A stretch of 64,000 nt of DNA from contig OZ245886.1 of the NCBI GenBank assembly GCA_965229525.1, forward strand, positions 868,001 to 932,000, written 5' to 3'. This stretch comes from HXMU1420-13 sp965229525. Its GTDB lineage: Bacteria; Bacteroidota; Rhodothermia; Balneolales; Balneolaceae. This document shows positions 52,093-60,854 of the stretch, one piece after another (position 1 is the stretch's first letter; each line of letters begins with the position of its first letter). Position numbers and translations under genes: made by a program. The notes below the pieces were generated by a model. The model had not been told where the DNA came from, ran no database searches, and saw only the letters and a list, made by a program, of their open reading frames with translations.

Positions 52093-52094
52093 AG

Positions 52095-52316
52095 TTATTC
52101 CAGCTCAATACATTTTGCTTCGACTTCTCGAAGTGTTAATAAAATGCCTCTAACTTTTATTTCTATTGGAAATCCGAGTGGAGCTTTTCGTATTACTTCG
52201 AGTGATAAACCAGGTAAAACACCCATTTCAAGAAGTCTGGTCGCATCACCACCATCTAAATTCTTAATTTTAAAGGAACCCGGTTTTGTTATTTCCGATA
52301 AATATTTGGGCATCAA
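52095..52316 (-). CDS. feoA: FeoA-domain protein (second copy, close to feoB)
   Basis: The 73-residue SH3-like protein has FKIKNLDGGDATRLLEMGVLPGLSLEVIRKAPLG and ILLTLREVEAKCIELE, the standard FeoA plan. It probably binds FeoB and helps assembly of the transporter. It has one Cys only. The start overlaps the first feoA by four bases, and the gap to feoB is two bases. Confidence 0.92.
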   Translation of the reverse strand: MMPKYLSEITKPGSFKIKNLDGGDATRLLEMGVLPGLSLEVIRKAPLGFPIEIKVRGILLTLREVEAKCIELE

Positions 52317-52534
52317 TTAGCGGGGCTTACCAAAATTGATTTTGCTAGTGCATTATCAATGGCAAGTCTTGACTCGCCAACTTTCAGGATGATATTATTT
52401 TGATTTGAGACAATTATTCCTGAGGCACCTTCGTAGCAACCAAGTTCGTTTAGACGTCCGGTATCTTCACAGTCGCAATCTATGCACCGAACTGTAATTT
52501 CTTCACCTTCTTTGCTACGATTTAATGGAAACAC
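52313..52534 (-). CDS. feoA: FeoA-domain protein with a Cys cluster (first copy)
   Basis: The 73-residue protein is FeoA-like (EEITVRCIDCDCEDTGRLNELGCYEGASGIIVSNQNNIILKV). Cys17, Cys20, Cys22 and Cys33 form a possible metal-binding cluster absent from the second copy. It is the first gene of feoA-feoA-feoB, overlaps the second copy by ATGA, and has a palindromic candidate operator 12 bases before its start. Confidence 0.88.
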   Translation of the reverse strand: MFPLNRSKEGEEITVRCIDCDCEDTGRLNELGCYEGASGIIVSNQNNIILKVGESRLAIDNALAKSILVSPAN

Positions 52535-52545
52535 TTAGAAATACT

Positions 52546-52570
52546 CTTATTTAAAAATGATCTAAATAAG
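52546..52570 (-). promoter_or_regulatory. Candidate operator upstream of feoA
   Basis: A perfect inverted repeat, CTTATTTA (52546-52553) and TAAATAAG (52563-52570), flanks a nine-base spacer. It lies 12 bases upstream of the first feoA start, in the place expected for a Fur- or DtxR-type iron repressor. It is not a match to either consensus that I can confirm, so this is a candidate only. Confidence 0.4.
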
Positions 52571-52614
52571 ATAAAGAAATCACCAATAAATTGAATCATC
52601 ATAGAATGAAAAAA

Positions 52615-53241
52615 TTATAAAACAGATTCGGGGAATACTTCTTCAAATCCATGAGGTGGATTATTAAGTCGGTGGGTTTCGAAATAGAATAGTTGTTCGC
52701 TATGCACTCTTTTTCCATTAATGCTGAAGAATCGGAATCCTGGTTGTAACATAGACTGTAATTGGTGAAAAAAGCTTAGATAAATATTTTCTTTACTGAA
52801 AATTTGAAGATCAAAACCATGTTGTGCTTCACGTTTAAAAATCACAATCCAGTTCTTTTCTAGCACGTCGCGCAGAACCTGACCTGAGAATGAATGTATA
52901 ATTCCCGTGGGTACCTGTTCATCTGATATTAAGATCATATCGTTGGTTTCAATTGCCATAATGGCGTCCTTCAACGTTTTATGTTTCTCTTTCGATGTAT
53001 AATAATTCGAATATTTTAGTCCTTCTTGTAGTATTTCAATTATACTATCATATCGATTAAGAATATTAAGACCAAATTGTGCGTCTTCTAAAACTGTCCC
53101 GCTAAAATATAAGGTTGAATATGTAGGATCCGGCTGAGTAAACATTGCCAAAGGATTATCCTCAGATTTACTTGATGGAGCCAGTTGCTCCATTCGTTGG
53201 TCGTGATGAAAAATCAGTTTTAGAAGGTCTGTTTTGAACAT
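52615..53241 (-). CDS. Uncharacterised 208-residue protein
   Basis: No family was recognised. The soluble protein has no signal peptide or membrane helix. It starts MFKTDLLKLIFHHDQRME and contains DAIMAIETNDMILISDEQ and SGQVLRDVLEKNWIVIFKREAQHGFDLQIFS. It lies between hppA and the feo operon on the same strand, 80 bases before the first feoA; the hppA terminator is 16 bases upstream of its start. It is unlikely to share the feo transcript. Confidence 0.75.
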   Translation of the reverse strand: MFKTDLLKLIFHHDQRMEQLAPSSKSEDNPLAMFTQPDPTYSTLYFSGTVLEDAQFGLNILNRYDSIIEILQEGLKYSNYYTSKEKHKTLKDAIMAIETNDMILISDEQVPTGIIHSFSGQVLRDVLEKNWIVIFKREAQHGFDLQIFSKENIYLSFFHQLQSMLQPGFRFFSINGKRVHSEQLFYFETHRLNNPPHGFEEVFPESVL

Positions 53242-53258
53242 TGGAAGAAAATCAGAGT

Positions 53259-53296
53259 AAAAAAAATCCCGGATACAACTAGTATAACCGGGATTT
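53259..53296 (-). terminator. Intrinsic terminator of hppA
   Basis: A 9-bp perfect stem (53264-53272 AAATCCCGG with 53288-53296 CCGGGATTT) has a 15-base loop. On the minus strand it is followed by a run of T (plus-strand A at 53259-53266). It lies 24 bases after the hppA stop codon and matches Rho-independent termination. Confidence 0.85.
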
Positions 53297-53320
53297 AAAG
53301 TTAATAAAACTTTGGGTGGT

Positions 53321-55531
53321 TTAGATCATTGTTGCGATTACAAGAGCTACAACCGACATCAACTTAAGTAGGATGTTTAGAGATGGACCAGAAGTATCTT
53401 TGAAAGGATCGCCAACTGTATCACCAACAACACCTGCTTTGTGCGGTTCTGAACCTTTGCCATATTTAACGCCATCAATTTCAACACCTTCTTCAATCAT
53501 TTTCTTTGCATTGTCCCACGCTCCACCTGCATTAGATTGGAACAAAGCCATCAACACACCAGCGGAAGTAACACCAGCCAGAAGTCCACCTAACATCTTA
53601 GCACCAAGAGTAGGATCATCACTAATAAAGCCTGGTACAAATCCGAACAATACAGGAACGATTACTGCTAATAGTCCAGGAAGAACCATTTCACGTATTG
53701 AGGCAGTTGTAGAAATTTCAACACACTTCTCGTATTCAGCTTTTCCGTCCGCAGCTTCGAAAGTTGCTTGATCTTCTTTACTCCAGGTGTCGAATTCTGA
53801 CCCTTCATTCTTGTTCATTACGTCTAATGCAGCTCTTAATTCAGGAATTGCTTTGAATTGGCGTCGAACTTCTTCGATCATGCTCATTGCAGCACGTCCG
53901 ACCGCATTCATAGATAATGCAGAAAACAAGAATGGAAGCATAGCTCCAACAAAAAGAGCCGCCATTACATATGGATTAGTGATATTTATAACTACTTCTA
54001 ATCCTGGGTTCACAGCTTCATATGCAGTGATAAAAGCAGCAAATAATGCTAAAGCAGTTAATGCAGCAGAGCCAATTGCAAAACCTTTCCCGATAGCTGC
54101 AGTAGTGTTACCAACTGCATCTAATTTATCTGTACGCTCACGTACTTGCGGCTCTAGCTCAGACATTTCGGCAATTCCACCGGCATTATCAGAAATCGGC
54201 CCATATGCATCAACAGCTAACTGAATACCAGTATTTGCCAGCATTCCTACAGCTGCAATTGCGATACCATATAGACCCGCAAAACTGAAAGCACCAATAA
54301 TTGCTATCGCAATAATAATAATCGGAATAGCAGTTGAAATCATACCAACACCTAAACCAGCAATAATATTCGTAGCTGACCCTGTTACTGACTGCTTTAC
54401 AATAGAAAGTACCGGCTTAGTACCTGTACCAGTGTAATGTTCGGTTACAAAACCAATAGCAAGACCAGAAATAAGGCCAAAAATAGTAGCAATGAATACA
54501 CCTGTACTAGTGTACTCAACATCAGCAAATGTCCAAGTTTCTGGAAGCATCCATGTAATGATGAAATAAGATGCAATCAACATTACTACACCAGAGAATA
54601 ACTCTCCCATATTCAATGCTTTTTGAGGATCACCGCCTTCTTTAACACGTACTAAAAATGTACCAGCAATAGATGTAATAATACCTGTACCAGCAAGAAC
54701 AAGAGGAAGCATCACCGCAGAAAGACCCTGGAAATTATCCGCCCATGTTGGGATGGTCATAAAAGCCGCACCTAATACCATGGTACCAATGATAGAACCC
54801 ACATATGATTCGAAAAGGTCAGCACCCATGCCAGCAACGTCACCAACGTTATCGCCTACATTATCTGCAATAGTCGCTGGATTTAACGGGTGATCTTCTG
54901 GAATACCTGCTTCTACTTTACCTACTAGATCGGCCCCAACATCTGCTGCTTTGGTATAAATACCACCTCCTACACGTGCAAAAAGTGCAATAGAAGATGC
55001 CCCAAATGAGAAACCAGTTACTATAGCAAGAACTCGGTTTACAGCTTCAGCGCCTTCAATTCCAAAAACGTTAGAAAAGATGAAAAATAGAATAGAAAGA
55101 CCAAGTACTCCCAATCCAACTACTCCAAGCCCCATTACAGAACCACCTGCAAAGGCTACTTCAAGTCCTTTACCTAAGCTTTCACGGGCAGCATTTGTAG
55201 TTCTAACGTTTGCTTTAGTGGCAACTTTCATTCCAATATATCCTGCCAGGCCAGAACAAATGGCACCTACTATAAAAGATATTGCTACCATCCAGCTAGA
55301 AGTAACTGCATCGGCACTAAGTGCTAGAATTACAGCTACTACAATTACAAATATTGAAAGCACGCGATATTCAGCTTTCAAGAAAGCCATTGCACCGCTG
55401 GCAATACTGTCTGCAATACGCCCCATTCTTTCGGTACCAACTTCTTGTTTCGAAACCCAAGAAGATTTAAACGCGGTATAGAGTAGTGCTATGACACCTG
55501 CCGCTATTGAGAAAAAGATTATGTTTTGCAT
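53321..55531 (-). CDS. hppA: Membrane-bound pyrophosphatase (ion-pumping)
   Basis: The 736-residue protein hydrolyses pyrophosphate and pumps H+ or Na+. It has about 16 membrane helices, with GGGIYTKAADVGADLVGKVEAGIPEDHPLNPATIADNVGDNVGDVAGMGADLFESY near residues 190-250 and DAYGPISDNAGGIAEMS at about 440. The segment GNTTAAIGKGFAIGS, with Ala where K+-independent enzymes have Lys, places it in the K+-dependent group. H+ versus Na+ specificity was not resolved. It lies 47 bases after pth. Confidence 0.95.
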   Translation of the reverse strand: MQNIIFFSIAAGVIALLYTAFKSSWVSKQEVGTERMGRIADSIASGAMAFLKAEYRVLSIFVIVVAVILALSADAVTSSWMVAISFIVGAICSGLAGYIGMKVATKANVRTTNAARESLGKGLEVAFAGGSVMGLGVVGLGVLGLSILFFIFSNVFGIEGAEAVNRVLAIVTGFSFGASSIALFARVGGGIYTKAADVGADLVGKVEAGIPEDHPLNPATIADNVGDNVGDVAGMGADLFESYVGSIIGTMVLGAAFMTIPTWADNFQGLSAVMLPLVLAGTGIITSIAGTFLVRVKEGGDPQKALNMGELFSGVVMLIASYFIITWMLPETWTFADVEYTSTGVFIATIFGLISGLAIGFVTEHYTGTGTKPVLSIVKQSVTGSATNIIAGLGVGMISTAIPIIIIAIAIIGAFSFAGLYGIAIAAVGMLANTGIQLAVDAYGPISDNAGGIAEMSELEPQVRERTDKLDAVGNTTAAIGKGFAIGSAALTALALFAAFITAYEAVNPGLEVVINITNPYVMAALFVGAMLPFLFSALSMNAVGRAAMSMIEEVRRQFKAIPELRAALDVMNKNEGSEFDTWSKEDQATFEAADGKAEYEKCVEISTTASIREMVLPGLLAVIVPVLFGFVPGFISDDPTLGAKMLGGLLAGVTSAGVLMALFQSNAGGAWDNAKKMIEEGVEIDGVKYGKGSEPHKAGVVGDTVGDPFKDTSGPSLNILLKLMSVVALVIATMI

Positions 55532-55578
55532 AATTCTGCGATTGTTAGTTTTGTTTAACCCCTCGTTTGAGAGATGAT

Positions 55579-56133
55579 TTAATTAAAAAAATTCATTGCT
55601 CGTTCAACGCCTAAATGTACAAATGCGAGTGCGGCATCATGGGCTTTTTGGATGGATACTTCAACTTCTTCCATCTCGTCGTTTGCAAATGGTGAAAGCA
55701 CGTAATCTACTTGTCGACCTCTTGCAAAGTTGTTCCCAATGCCAACTCTTAATCGAGGATATTCCTGCCCGATTTTTTCATTGATATCTGCGATTCCATT
55801 ATGACCACCATCACTGCCCCTTTCTTTAATACGGGTTACCCCAACAGGCAAGTTCAGGTCGTCATAAATGATCAAACAATCTTTTTTGTTAGTATGATAT
55901 TTGTTCAAAGCTTTTTGAACAGCTGTGCCACTTCGGTTCATGTAATTAGTTGGTTTCACCAAAACTATCTTTCTGCCCTTGTATTTTCCTTCAGCAACAA
56001 CAAAAGGTCCACCTCCGGCTTTAAAAGAGACTTTTAATGTTTCAGCAACCAAATCAACCACTTCGAAACCAATATTGTGGCGTGTGCCATCATATTCTTG
56101 TCCTACATTTCCTAATCCTACAATGATGGACAT
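55579..56133 (-). CDS. pth: Peptidyl-tRNA hydrolase
   Basis: The 184-residue enzyme releases tRNA from peptidyl-tRNA dropped by ribosomes. VGLGNVGQEYDGTRHNIGFEVVD at the start carries the catalytic His19; KPTNYMNRSGTAVQKAL and IIYDDLNLPVG follow. All are typical. It belongs to the prs-rplY-pth run. Confidence 0.95.
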   Translation of the reverse strand: MSIIVGLGNVGQEYDGTRHNIGFEVVDLVAETLKVSFKAGGGPFVVAEGKYKGRKIVLVKPTNYMNRSGTAVQKALNKYHTNKKDCLIIYDDLNLPVGVTRIKERGSDGGHNGIADINEKIGQEYPRLRVGIGNNFARGRQVDYVLSPFANDEMEEVEVSIQKAHDAALAFVHLGVERAMNFFN

Positions 56134-56155
56134 AATTTGATGACTTAACTAATTC

Positions 56156-56794
56156 TTACTCTTCAGAAGCTGCTTCTGATGCTTCACCTTCAGCACCTTC
56201 TGCTTCTTCATCTTCTGCGAATTCGCTCATCATTGCACCTTTAGGTGGGCGGATGTTAACGATTGTTCTGCTTAAGCTGTCTAGAGGGATCATTCCATCC
56301 AAATCAAGATCGCCTACGTGAACTGATTGACCAATTTTCAAAGGAGTAATATCCACTTCAAATTCAGCTGGAATTCGAGATGGTAATACACGAATTCTCA
56401 TAAATTTCATTGGCTGGAATAAACGCCCACCACTTTCAACTACTCCACGAGCAGCACCAGTAATTTTAAATGGTACTCTTAAAGTAACTTTGTGATTGTC
56501 TGAAAGGACATAGAAGTCAGCATGAACAGGTCGATCTGTAACTGGATCAAAATCTGTTCTTTTAAGAAGTGTTTTATACGTTTTTCCTTCAATTGTAAGC
56601 TCTTGTAGCTTTGTCTGCTGCTTACGTAGAATTTTTTCTAATTCTTGCTCATCAATAGAGAAATGAACATTCTCTTCGATTTCAGGACCGTAAAGTACAG
56701 CTGGCACTTTTTTATTTTCACGTAACTCACGGTTCACTTTTTTGCTAAGCTCACGTGGCGTGCCTTCTAGTTTTACAAATTCAGGTTGTGACAT
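56156..56794 (-). CDS. rplY: 50S ribosomal protein L25/general stress protein Ctc
   Basis: The 212-residue form has the N-terminal L25 domain that binds 5S rRNA (RELSKKVNRELRENKKVPAVLYGPEIEENVHFSI) and the Ctc-type C-terminal beta domain. It ends with an acidic tail rich in Glu and Ala (EDEEAEGAEGEASEAASEE). It is 17 bases after prs and 22 bases before pth, an order seen in many bacteria. Confidence 0.94.
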   Translation of the reverse strand: MSQPEFVKLEGTPRELSKKVNRELRENKKVPAVLYGPEIEENVHFSIDEQELEKILRKQQTKLQELTIEGKTYKTLLKRTDFDPVTDRPVHADFYVLSDNHKVTLRVPFKITGAARGVVESGGRLFQPMKFMRIRVLPSRIPAEFEVDITPLKIGQSVHVGDLDLDGMIPLDSLSRTIVNIRPPKGAMMSEFAEDEEAEGAEGEASEAASEE

Positions 56795-56811
56795 TTTAGT
56801 TTACTATATAT

Positions 56812-57744
56812 TTAATTATCAAACAGTGCACTGATGGTATCGTTGGTATGTATTCTCTGAATCGCTTCCGCAAAAATATTTGCAACACTAAGAACCTTAA
56901 TTTTGTCTGAAGGTTGTCGAAGTGGAATTGTATCAGAAACCAATAATCCATCAATTGGAGAATCTTCTATACGCTGAAAAGCCGGCCCTGAAAGAATAGG
57001 GTGCGTGCACATAGCTGTGATACTTAATGCACCTCTTTCTTTCATAGCTGCTGCTGCATTTGTCAATGTGCCAGCTGTATCAATCATATCATCGACGATT
57101 AATACATTTTTCCCTTCCACTTCACCGATGATATTCATAATCACGGATTCGTTAGCATTTGGGCGGCGCTTGTCGATAAATGCGAGTGATGCACCTAATT
57201 TTTTAGCGTAAGAACGAGACATTTTCAAACTACCAACGTCTGGGGCAACTACCACCAGATTTTCGATTGGATTTTTTGAAAGATGATCAATAAACACTCT
57301 ACTCGCGTATAAATGATCGAGTGGAATGTCAAAAAATCCCTGAATCTGAGCAGCATGCAAGTCCATAGTCAACACGCGATCGGCACCTGCTTCTACCAAT
57401 AAATTGGCCATTAATTTTGACCCTATTGATACGCGAGGTTGATCTTTTCTATCCTGGCGAGCATATCCAAAATATGGAATAACAGCAGTAACTCGTTTTA
57501 CGGAAGCACGTTTTGCTGCATCGAGCATTAATAACAGCTCAATAATATTGTCGCCTGGAGGTGGGGTTGGTTGTACAATGAAAATATCTTCTCCACGAAT
57601 GCTTTGTTCGAATTTCACATATAGCTCTCCGTCGGAGAAACGCTTTAATGTTACTTTCCCAAGTGTGGTACCATACTCTTTTGCAATGGCGCGTGCCAAA
57701 GCCGGATTACTGGTACCGGAGAATATTGCGAGAGGACTTTCCAA
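56812..57744 (-). CDS. prs: Ribose-phosphate pyrophosphokinase
   Basis: The 310-residue enzyme makes PRPP from ribose 5-phosphate and ATP. RQDRKDQPRVSIGSKLMANLL is the flexible-loop region, and VLIVDDMIDTAGTL is the PRPP-binding loop. LTMDLHAAQIQGFFDIPLDHLYA is also conserved. Its product feeds hpt in this window and pyrimidine synthesis. It is the first protein gene after tRNA-Gln and heads prs-rplY-pth. Confidence 0.95.
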   Translation of the reverse strand: MESPLAIFSGTSNPALARAIAKEYGTTLGKVTLKRFSDGELYVKFEQSIRGEDIFIVQPTPPPGDNIIELLLMLDAAKRASVKRVTAVIPYFGYARQDRKDQPRVSIGSKLMANLLVEAGADRVLTMDLHAAQIQGFFDIPLDHLYASRVFIDHLSKNPIENLVVVAPDVGSLKMSRSYAKKLGASLAFIDKRRPNANESVIMNIIGEVEGKNVLIVDDMIDTAGTLTNAAAAMKERGALSITAMCTHPILSGPAFQRIEDSPIDGLLVSDTIPLRQPSDKIKVLSVANIFAEAIQRIHTNDTISALFDN

Positions 57745-57818
57745 AAGTTGCTAGCACTGAAAGATTCAGGATTACATAAAACAAAAGCGTGGAGCCTAAT
57801 CCATTCTTTTGAGTTTGT

Positions 57819-57888
57819 TGCCCGGGGAGGACTCGAACCCCCACATACTGGACCAAAACCAGGTGTCCTGCCATTAGACGACCGGGCA
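57819..57888 (-). tRNA. tRNA-Gln (anticodon TTG)
   Basis: The minus strand gives TGCCCGG/CCGGGCA acceptor arms (with the U1-A72 pair typical of tRNA-Gln), a D-arm GTCTAATGGCAGGAC, and an anticodon loop TTTTGGT with TTG at positions 34-36. A T-arm GGGGGTTCGAGTCCTCC completes the fold. The first anticodon-stem pair looks like a C-U mismatch, which is tolerable. It lies 74 bases upstream of prs and may share its transcript. Confidence 0.9.
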
Positions 57889-57936
57889 AATCAAATCGTT
57901 GACAGAAGCCAAAGATAAAGACACTTCAAAAACCTG

Positions 57937-59073
57937 TCAAGATGAAATTGCTTTATTTAACACCTCGCATTTTGAGCAGTTTAGTGGCTTGCAATATGCG
58001 TTATATTGATGAATTAGACCGATTCTTTTCAATAATTGGGGGGTGCCACCAGAATTAAAAATCCCAAATTTTTGCAAGATGGATTTTGGAATCTCAATTT
58101 GACTTGAATTCCAGAGATTTTTTACAAGAATTTTGAGCTTATTAGAATGTATTATTACTCCAAGAGCATACATCGCCGGTAATAAAAATGAAACAAAAAG
58201 GCGATGATTGTGCTTTGTTTTCGTGAGGCCACATGCATTTAAAATCTCAATCCAAATATTTTGTGCCGAAGTAGTAAAAAAGTAATCAAACGGTTTTGAG
58301 AAAATGAAGCGATGCAATTTTATTAGCTGTTTAACTCTCTGCACAGGTTTTTCACAAAACCGATTTCCTTTCTTATTCCAGTCTGAAACTACTTCTGATG
58401 CCAGGATTGATTTCTCATCTAACTTCATCGAACCATCCATAACGCTAGTTGCAATTCGTTTCATGGTATCTCTATTTGATGGAACGCCCAATGCATCAGA
58501 TATCGTGATAAATAGTGCTTGCTTCCAGGCTGTCGAAGTAATTTCATTTTCGTTAAAGTATTCGAAAAATATGCTCACCTTGTTTTCTAAATATTCCAAA
58601 TGAGCAAGGTTAACTTGACGCTCAAACACATTAGGTGAAATAGATTGGATCAAATTTTTGCAAGGAAGTTGTGCACGTGAGGTACCAATCACTTTTTGAT
58701 AATATTTTGGTAAAAGACGAGAAATATTAATAGTTGGTGGACTAATTCCTTTTGAGGTAACTACAGGGGTTATTGAAGAATCGTCGGAAACAACATGTAA
58801 TATTACGTGATCATAGTTGCTATCCTGATGGTGGTTGTGGGAATACCAGTCTTTACTTTTAAGGTGAATTTCAACCGCACCGTGATGCACAATTTTACCA
58901 ATACGAATTTTTGCACCTAAAAAATCAGGGCCATCTAAACGGTTTAACATGCCGGGATCAAGAATCTTTACGGTAAGCCCTTTATCGGTACATAATACAC
59001 TTTGGGCAAACTCCTGATTTGCCCAAAGTGTATGCAATATTTCCTCTTTAAATTTAAACTGATTATGAGACAT
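57937..59073 (-). CDS. DUF2851 family protein
   Basis: The 378-residue protein has FKFKEEILHTLWANQEFAQSVLCTDKGLTVKILDPGMLNRLDGPDFLGAKIRIG near the N-terminus, then VEIHLKSKDWYSHNHHQDSNYDHVILHVV, both typical of DUF2851, a group-restricted family of unknown function. The C-terminal KRIGLIHQYNAYCKPLNCSKCEVLNKAISS carries four Cys that may bind metal. The H-x-K-x-x-D-W arrangement resembles a nuclease-like core, but this is only an impression. It overlaps the YtxH gene by 11 bases. Confidence 0.85.
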   Translation of the reverse strand: MSHNQFKFKEEILHTLWANQEFAQSVLCTDKGLTVKILDPGMLNRLDGPDFLGAKIRIGKIVHHGAVEIHLKSKDWYSHNHHQDSNYDHVILHVVSDDSSITPVVTSKGISPPTINISRLLPKYYQKVIGTSRAQLPCKNLIQSISPNVFERQVNLAHLEYLENKVSIFFEYFNENEITSTAWKQALFITISDALGVPSNRDTMKRIATSVMDGSMKLDEKSILASEVVSDWNKKGNRFCEKPVQRVKQLIKLHRFIFSKPFDYFFTTSAQNIWIEILNACGLTKTKHNHRLFVSFLLPAMYALGVIIHSNKLKILVKNLWNSSQIEIPKSILQKFGIFNSGGTPQLLKRIGLIHQYNAYCKPLNCSKCEVLNKAISS

Positions 59074-59350
59074 CTTTCATGTCTGCATCATCCAAATGAA
59101 CTTCCTCAGTTGCTTCGTATAAATCAGGTATTGCCCCTTTAATATTATCAGAAATTTTTTCGAGCTTTTTTTCACTCTCTTCAATAATCTGATGACTTTT
59201 ATCCTCTACCCAATGTTTTGCCTCATTGGAATGTTCAGAAATCCATTTACGGTTGTCTCTCCCACTTTGTGGCGTAATTAACATCCCTACTACCACACCC
59301 GCTGAGAAAGAAACCAGGGAGGTTGCTATTATTCCTAATGTCTTACTCAT
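59063..59350 (-). CDS. YtxH domain-containing membrane protein
   Basis: The 95-residue protein has one N-terminal helix (TLGIIATSLVSFSAGVVVGMLITP) followed by SGRDNRKWISEHS and a charged helical tail, the YtxH plan. Its role is not established; family members are linked to general stress. It is upstream of and overlaps the DUF2851 gene. Confidence 0.82.
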   Translation of the reverse strand: MSKTLGIIATSLVSFSAGVVVGMLITPQSGRDNRKWISEHSNEAKHWVEDKSHQIIEESEKKLEKISDNIKGAIPDLYEATEEVHLDDADMKDVS

Positions 59351-59463
59351 AGTTCTTTCCTGTTTTGGTTAACACTGTTAATATAACGTTTGGATTTCTT
59401 AATGTAATGCTTCAAATCCAATTTTTTTAAATAAATAATTTACCTTTACTGAACTAACTAAAT

Positions 59464-59967
59464 ATGGTTACGATGCAACACATCACATTGATGGATCAAA
59501 AACATATCCAACGAACCATGAAGCGGCTTGCTATCCAGGTTTGGGAGCAAATGGGGGACGCTGAAGAGCTGGTTATATTTGGGTTGAATGATCGTGGGTT
59601 TGCGACAGCTTCAGAATTGGTAGATTTTTTACAAACGGTATCTGATCAGGAAATAAACTTATATAAGTTTGATGTAGCTGATAAAGGCCAAAAGAGTCCT
59701 ATTCCGAATTGTACCGAAAAAGCAGTATTAATTGTTGATGATGTTATCTTTTCTGGCAAAACAATGTTTAGCGCTCTTTCAACAATTTGCTATTCAAATG
59801 AACCCACTTTAATTGAGATTCTAACTTTGGTTGATCGAGGCCATCGAATGTACCCGATTTTAAGTGAACTTACCGGAATCTCCGTGCCCACCAAATTTGG
59901 GGAACACATAGAGGTTATCCTGGATCAAGGAAAATTAAATGAGGTTGTACTGTTCAAAAATTCCTAA
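59464..59967 (+). CDS. PyrR-like phosphoribosyltransferase family protein
   Basis: The 167-residue protein has the type I PRTase fold with PRPP loop VLIVDDVIFSGKTMFSAL. The region LIFGLNDRGFATASELVDFL and a PTLIEILTLVDRGHR end are reminiscent of PyrR. Whether it is a UPRTase, a regulator or another PRTase cannot be told. It precedes the DUF3078 gene by 23 bases. Confidence 0.82.
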   Translation: MVTMQHITLMDQKHIQRTMKRLAIQVWEQMGDAEELVIFGLNDRGFATASELVDFLQTVSDQEINLYKFDVADKGQKSPIPNCTEKAVLIVDDVIFSGKTMFSALSTICYSNEPTLIEILTLVDRGHRMYPILSELTGISVPTKFGEHIEVILDQGKLNEVVLFKNS

Positions 59968-59990
59968 GTACAAATCAAAAAAAATTACCA

Positions 59991-60854
59991 ATGAAACGAC
60001 TATTTCTATTCTTTTTGCTATCAGGAGTGGCATTACAAACAATTGCACAAGAAACTGTGATTATCCCCGATACTTTAGATAATGAATGGGCAGTTACCTG
60101 GGTTGCTGGCTTAAATGGCTCTCAATCAACATTTAATAATTGGGCTGCTGGCGGCCAAAATAATGTAGCAGCAACTGCCTTTACCAAAGTTAATGGAGCC
60201 TATAGAAAAGGCAATTTTACCTATGGATATGTTTTTAATATCCGATATGGTATTACCAACATTGAAGGAGAAGACAGCAGAAAAACTGATGACCGATTAG
60301 CAACAAAACATCGGGCAGCCTACATATTAAATGAAGAAAATACCATGAATGCTTTTGCTGAGATTACCTTTGTAACTCAGTTTTATGATGGTTATGATTT
60401 CTCCACCGACCCACGCACCAGAATATCAGACTTCATGGCGCCTGGATATTTCACCCAAAGTATTGGGTATGCATACACACCCAGAGACTTTATTTCGTTT
60501 GAAGCGGGTTTGGGACTTAAACAAACCATTGTAAATGATGATGCCCTAGTTCCAGGATATGGTGTTGAGGCAGGTGAGAATCTATTATCAGAAGGTGGTA
60601 TCCAAACAGGGATCAGTTTTAGCAAAGAAATTCTACCTAACGTGAACTATACAAGCCGTTTTGAGACATTTAATAATCTCAAGAAAAGCATTGCAAGCAC
60701 GGATGTTTCCTGGGCAAATGAGATTACAGGAAAAATTAATGAGTATCTTTCCACTTCTTTTCAATTTGAAATGATTTATGATGATGATGTTGTTGCGGAT
60801 GAGCTACAAACCAAGCAAATTCTTTCTGCCGGTTTGTTAGTTAATCTTCGTTAA
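59991..60854 (+). CDS. DUF3078 family outer-membrane protein
   Basis: The 287-residue protein has a signal peptide (LFLFFLLSGVALQTIAQ) and then beta-strand-rich sequence (WAVTWVAGLNGSQSTFNNWAAGGQNNVAATAFTKVNGAYRKGNFTYGYVFNIRYGI) ending in a hydrophobic/aromatic strand pattern suited to an outer-membrane barrel. This is DUF3078, common in Bacteroidota, function unknown. The stop shares a base with the ATG of the decarboxylase (TAATG), implying coupled expression. Confidence 0.85.
   Translation: MKRLFLFFLLSGVALQTIAQETVIIPDTLDNEWAVTWVAGLNGSQSTFNNWAAGGQNNVAATAFTKVNGAYRKGNFTYGYVFNIRYGITNIEGEDSRKTDDRLATKHRAAYILNEENTMNAFAEITFVTQFYDGYDFSTDPRTRISDFMAPGYFTQSIGYAYTPRDFISFEAGLGLKQTIVNDDALVPGYGVEAGENLLSEGGIQTGISFSKEILPNVNYTSRFETFNNLKKSIASTDVSWANEITGKINEYLSTSFQFEMIYDDDVVADELQTKQILSAGLLVNLR

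Noticed and set aside
53787..54224. 145-residue plus-strand ORF inside hppA
   Set aside because: Antisense to conserved pyrophosphatase motifs; no start context or recognisable domain.
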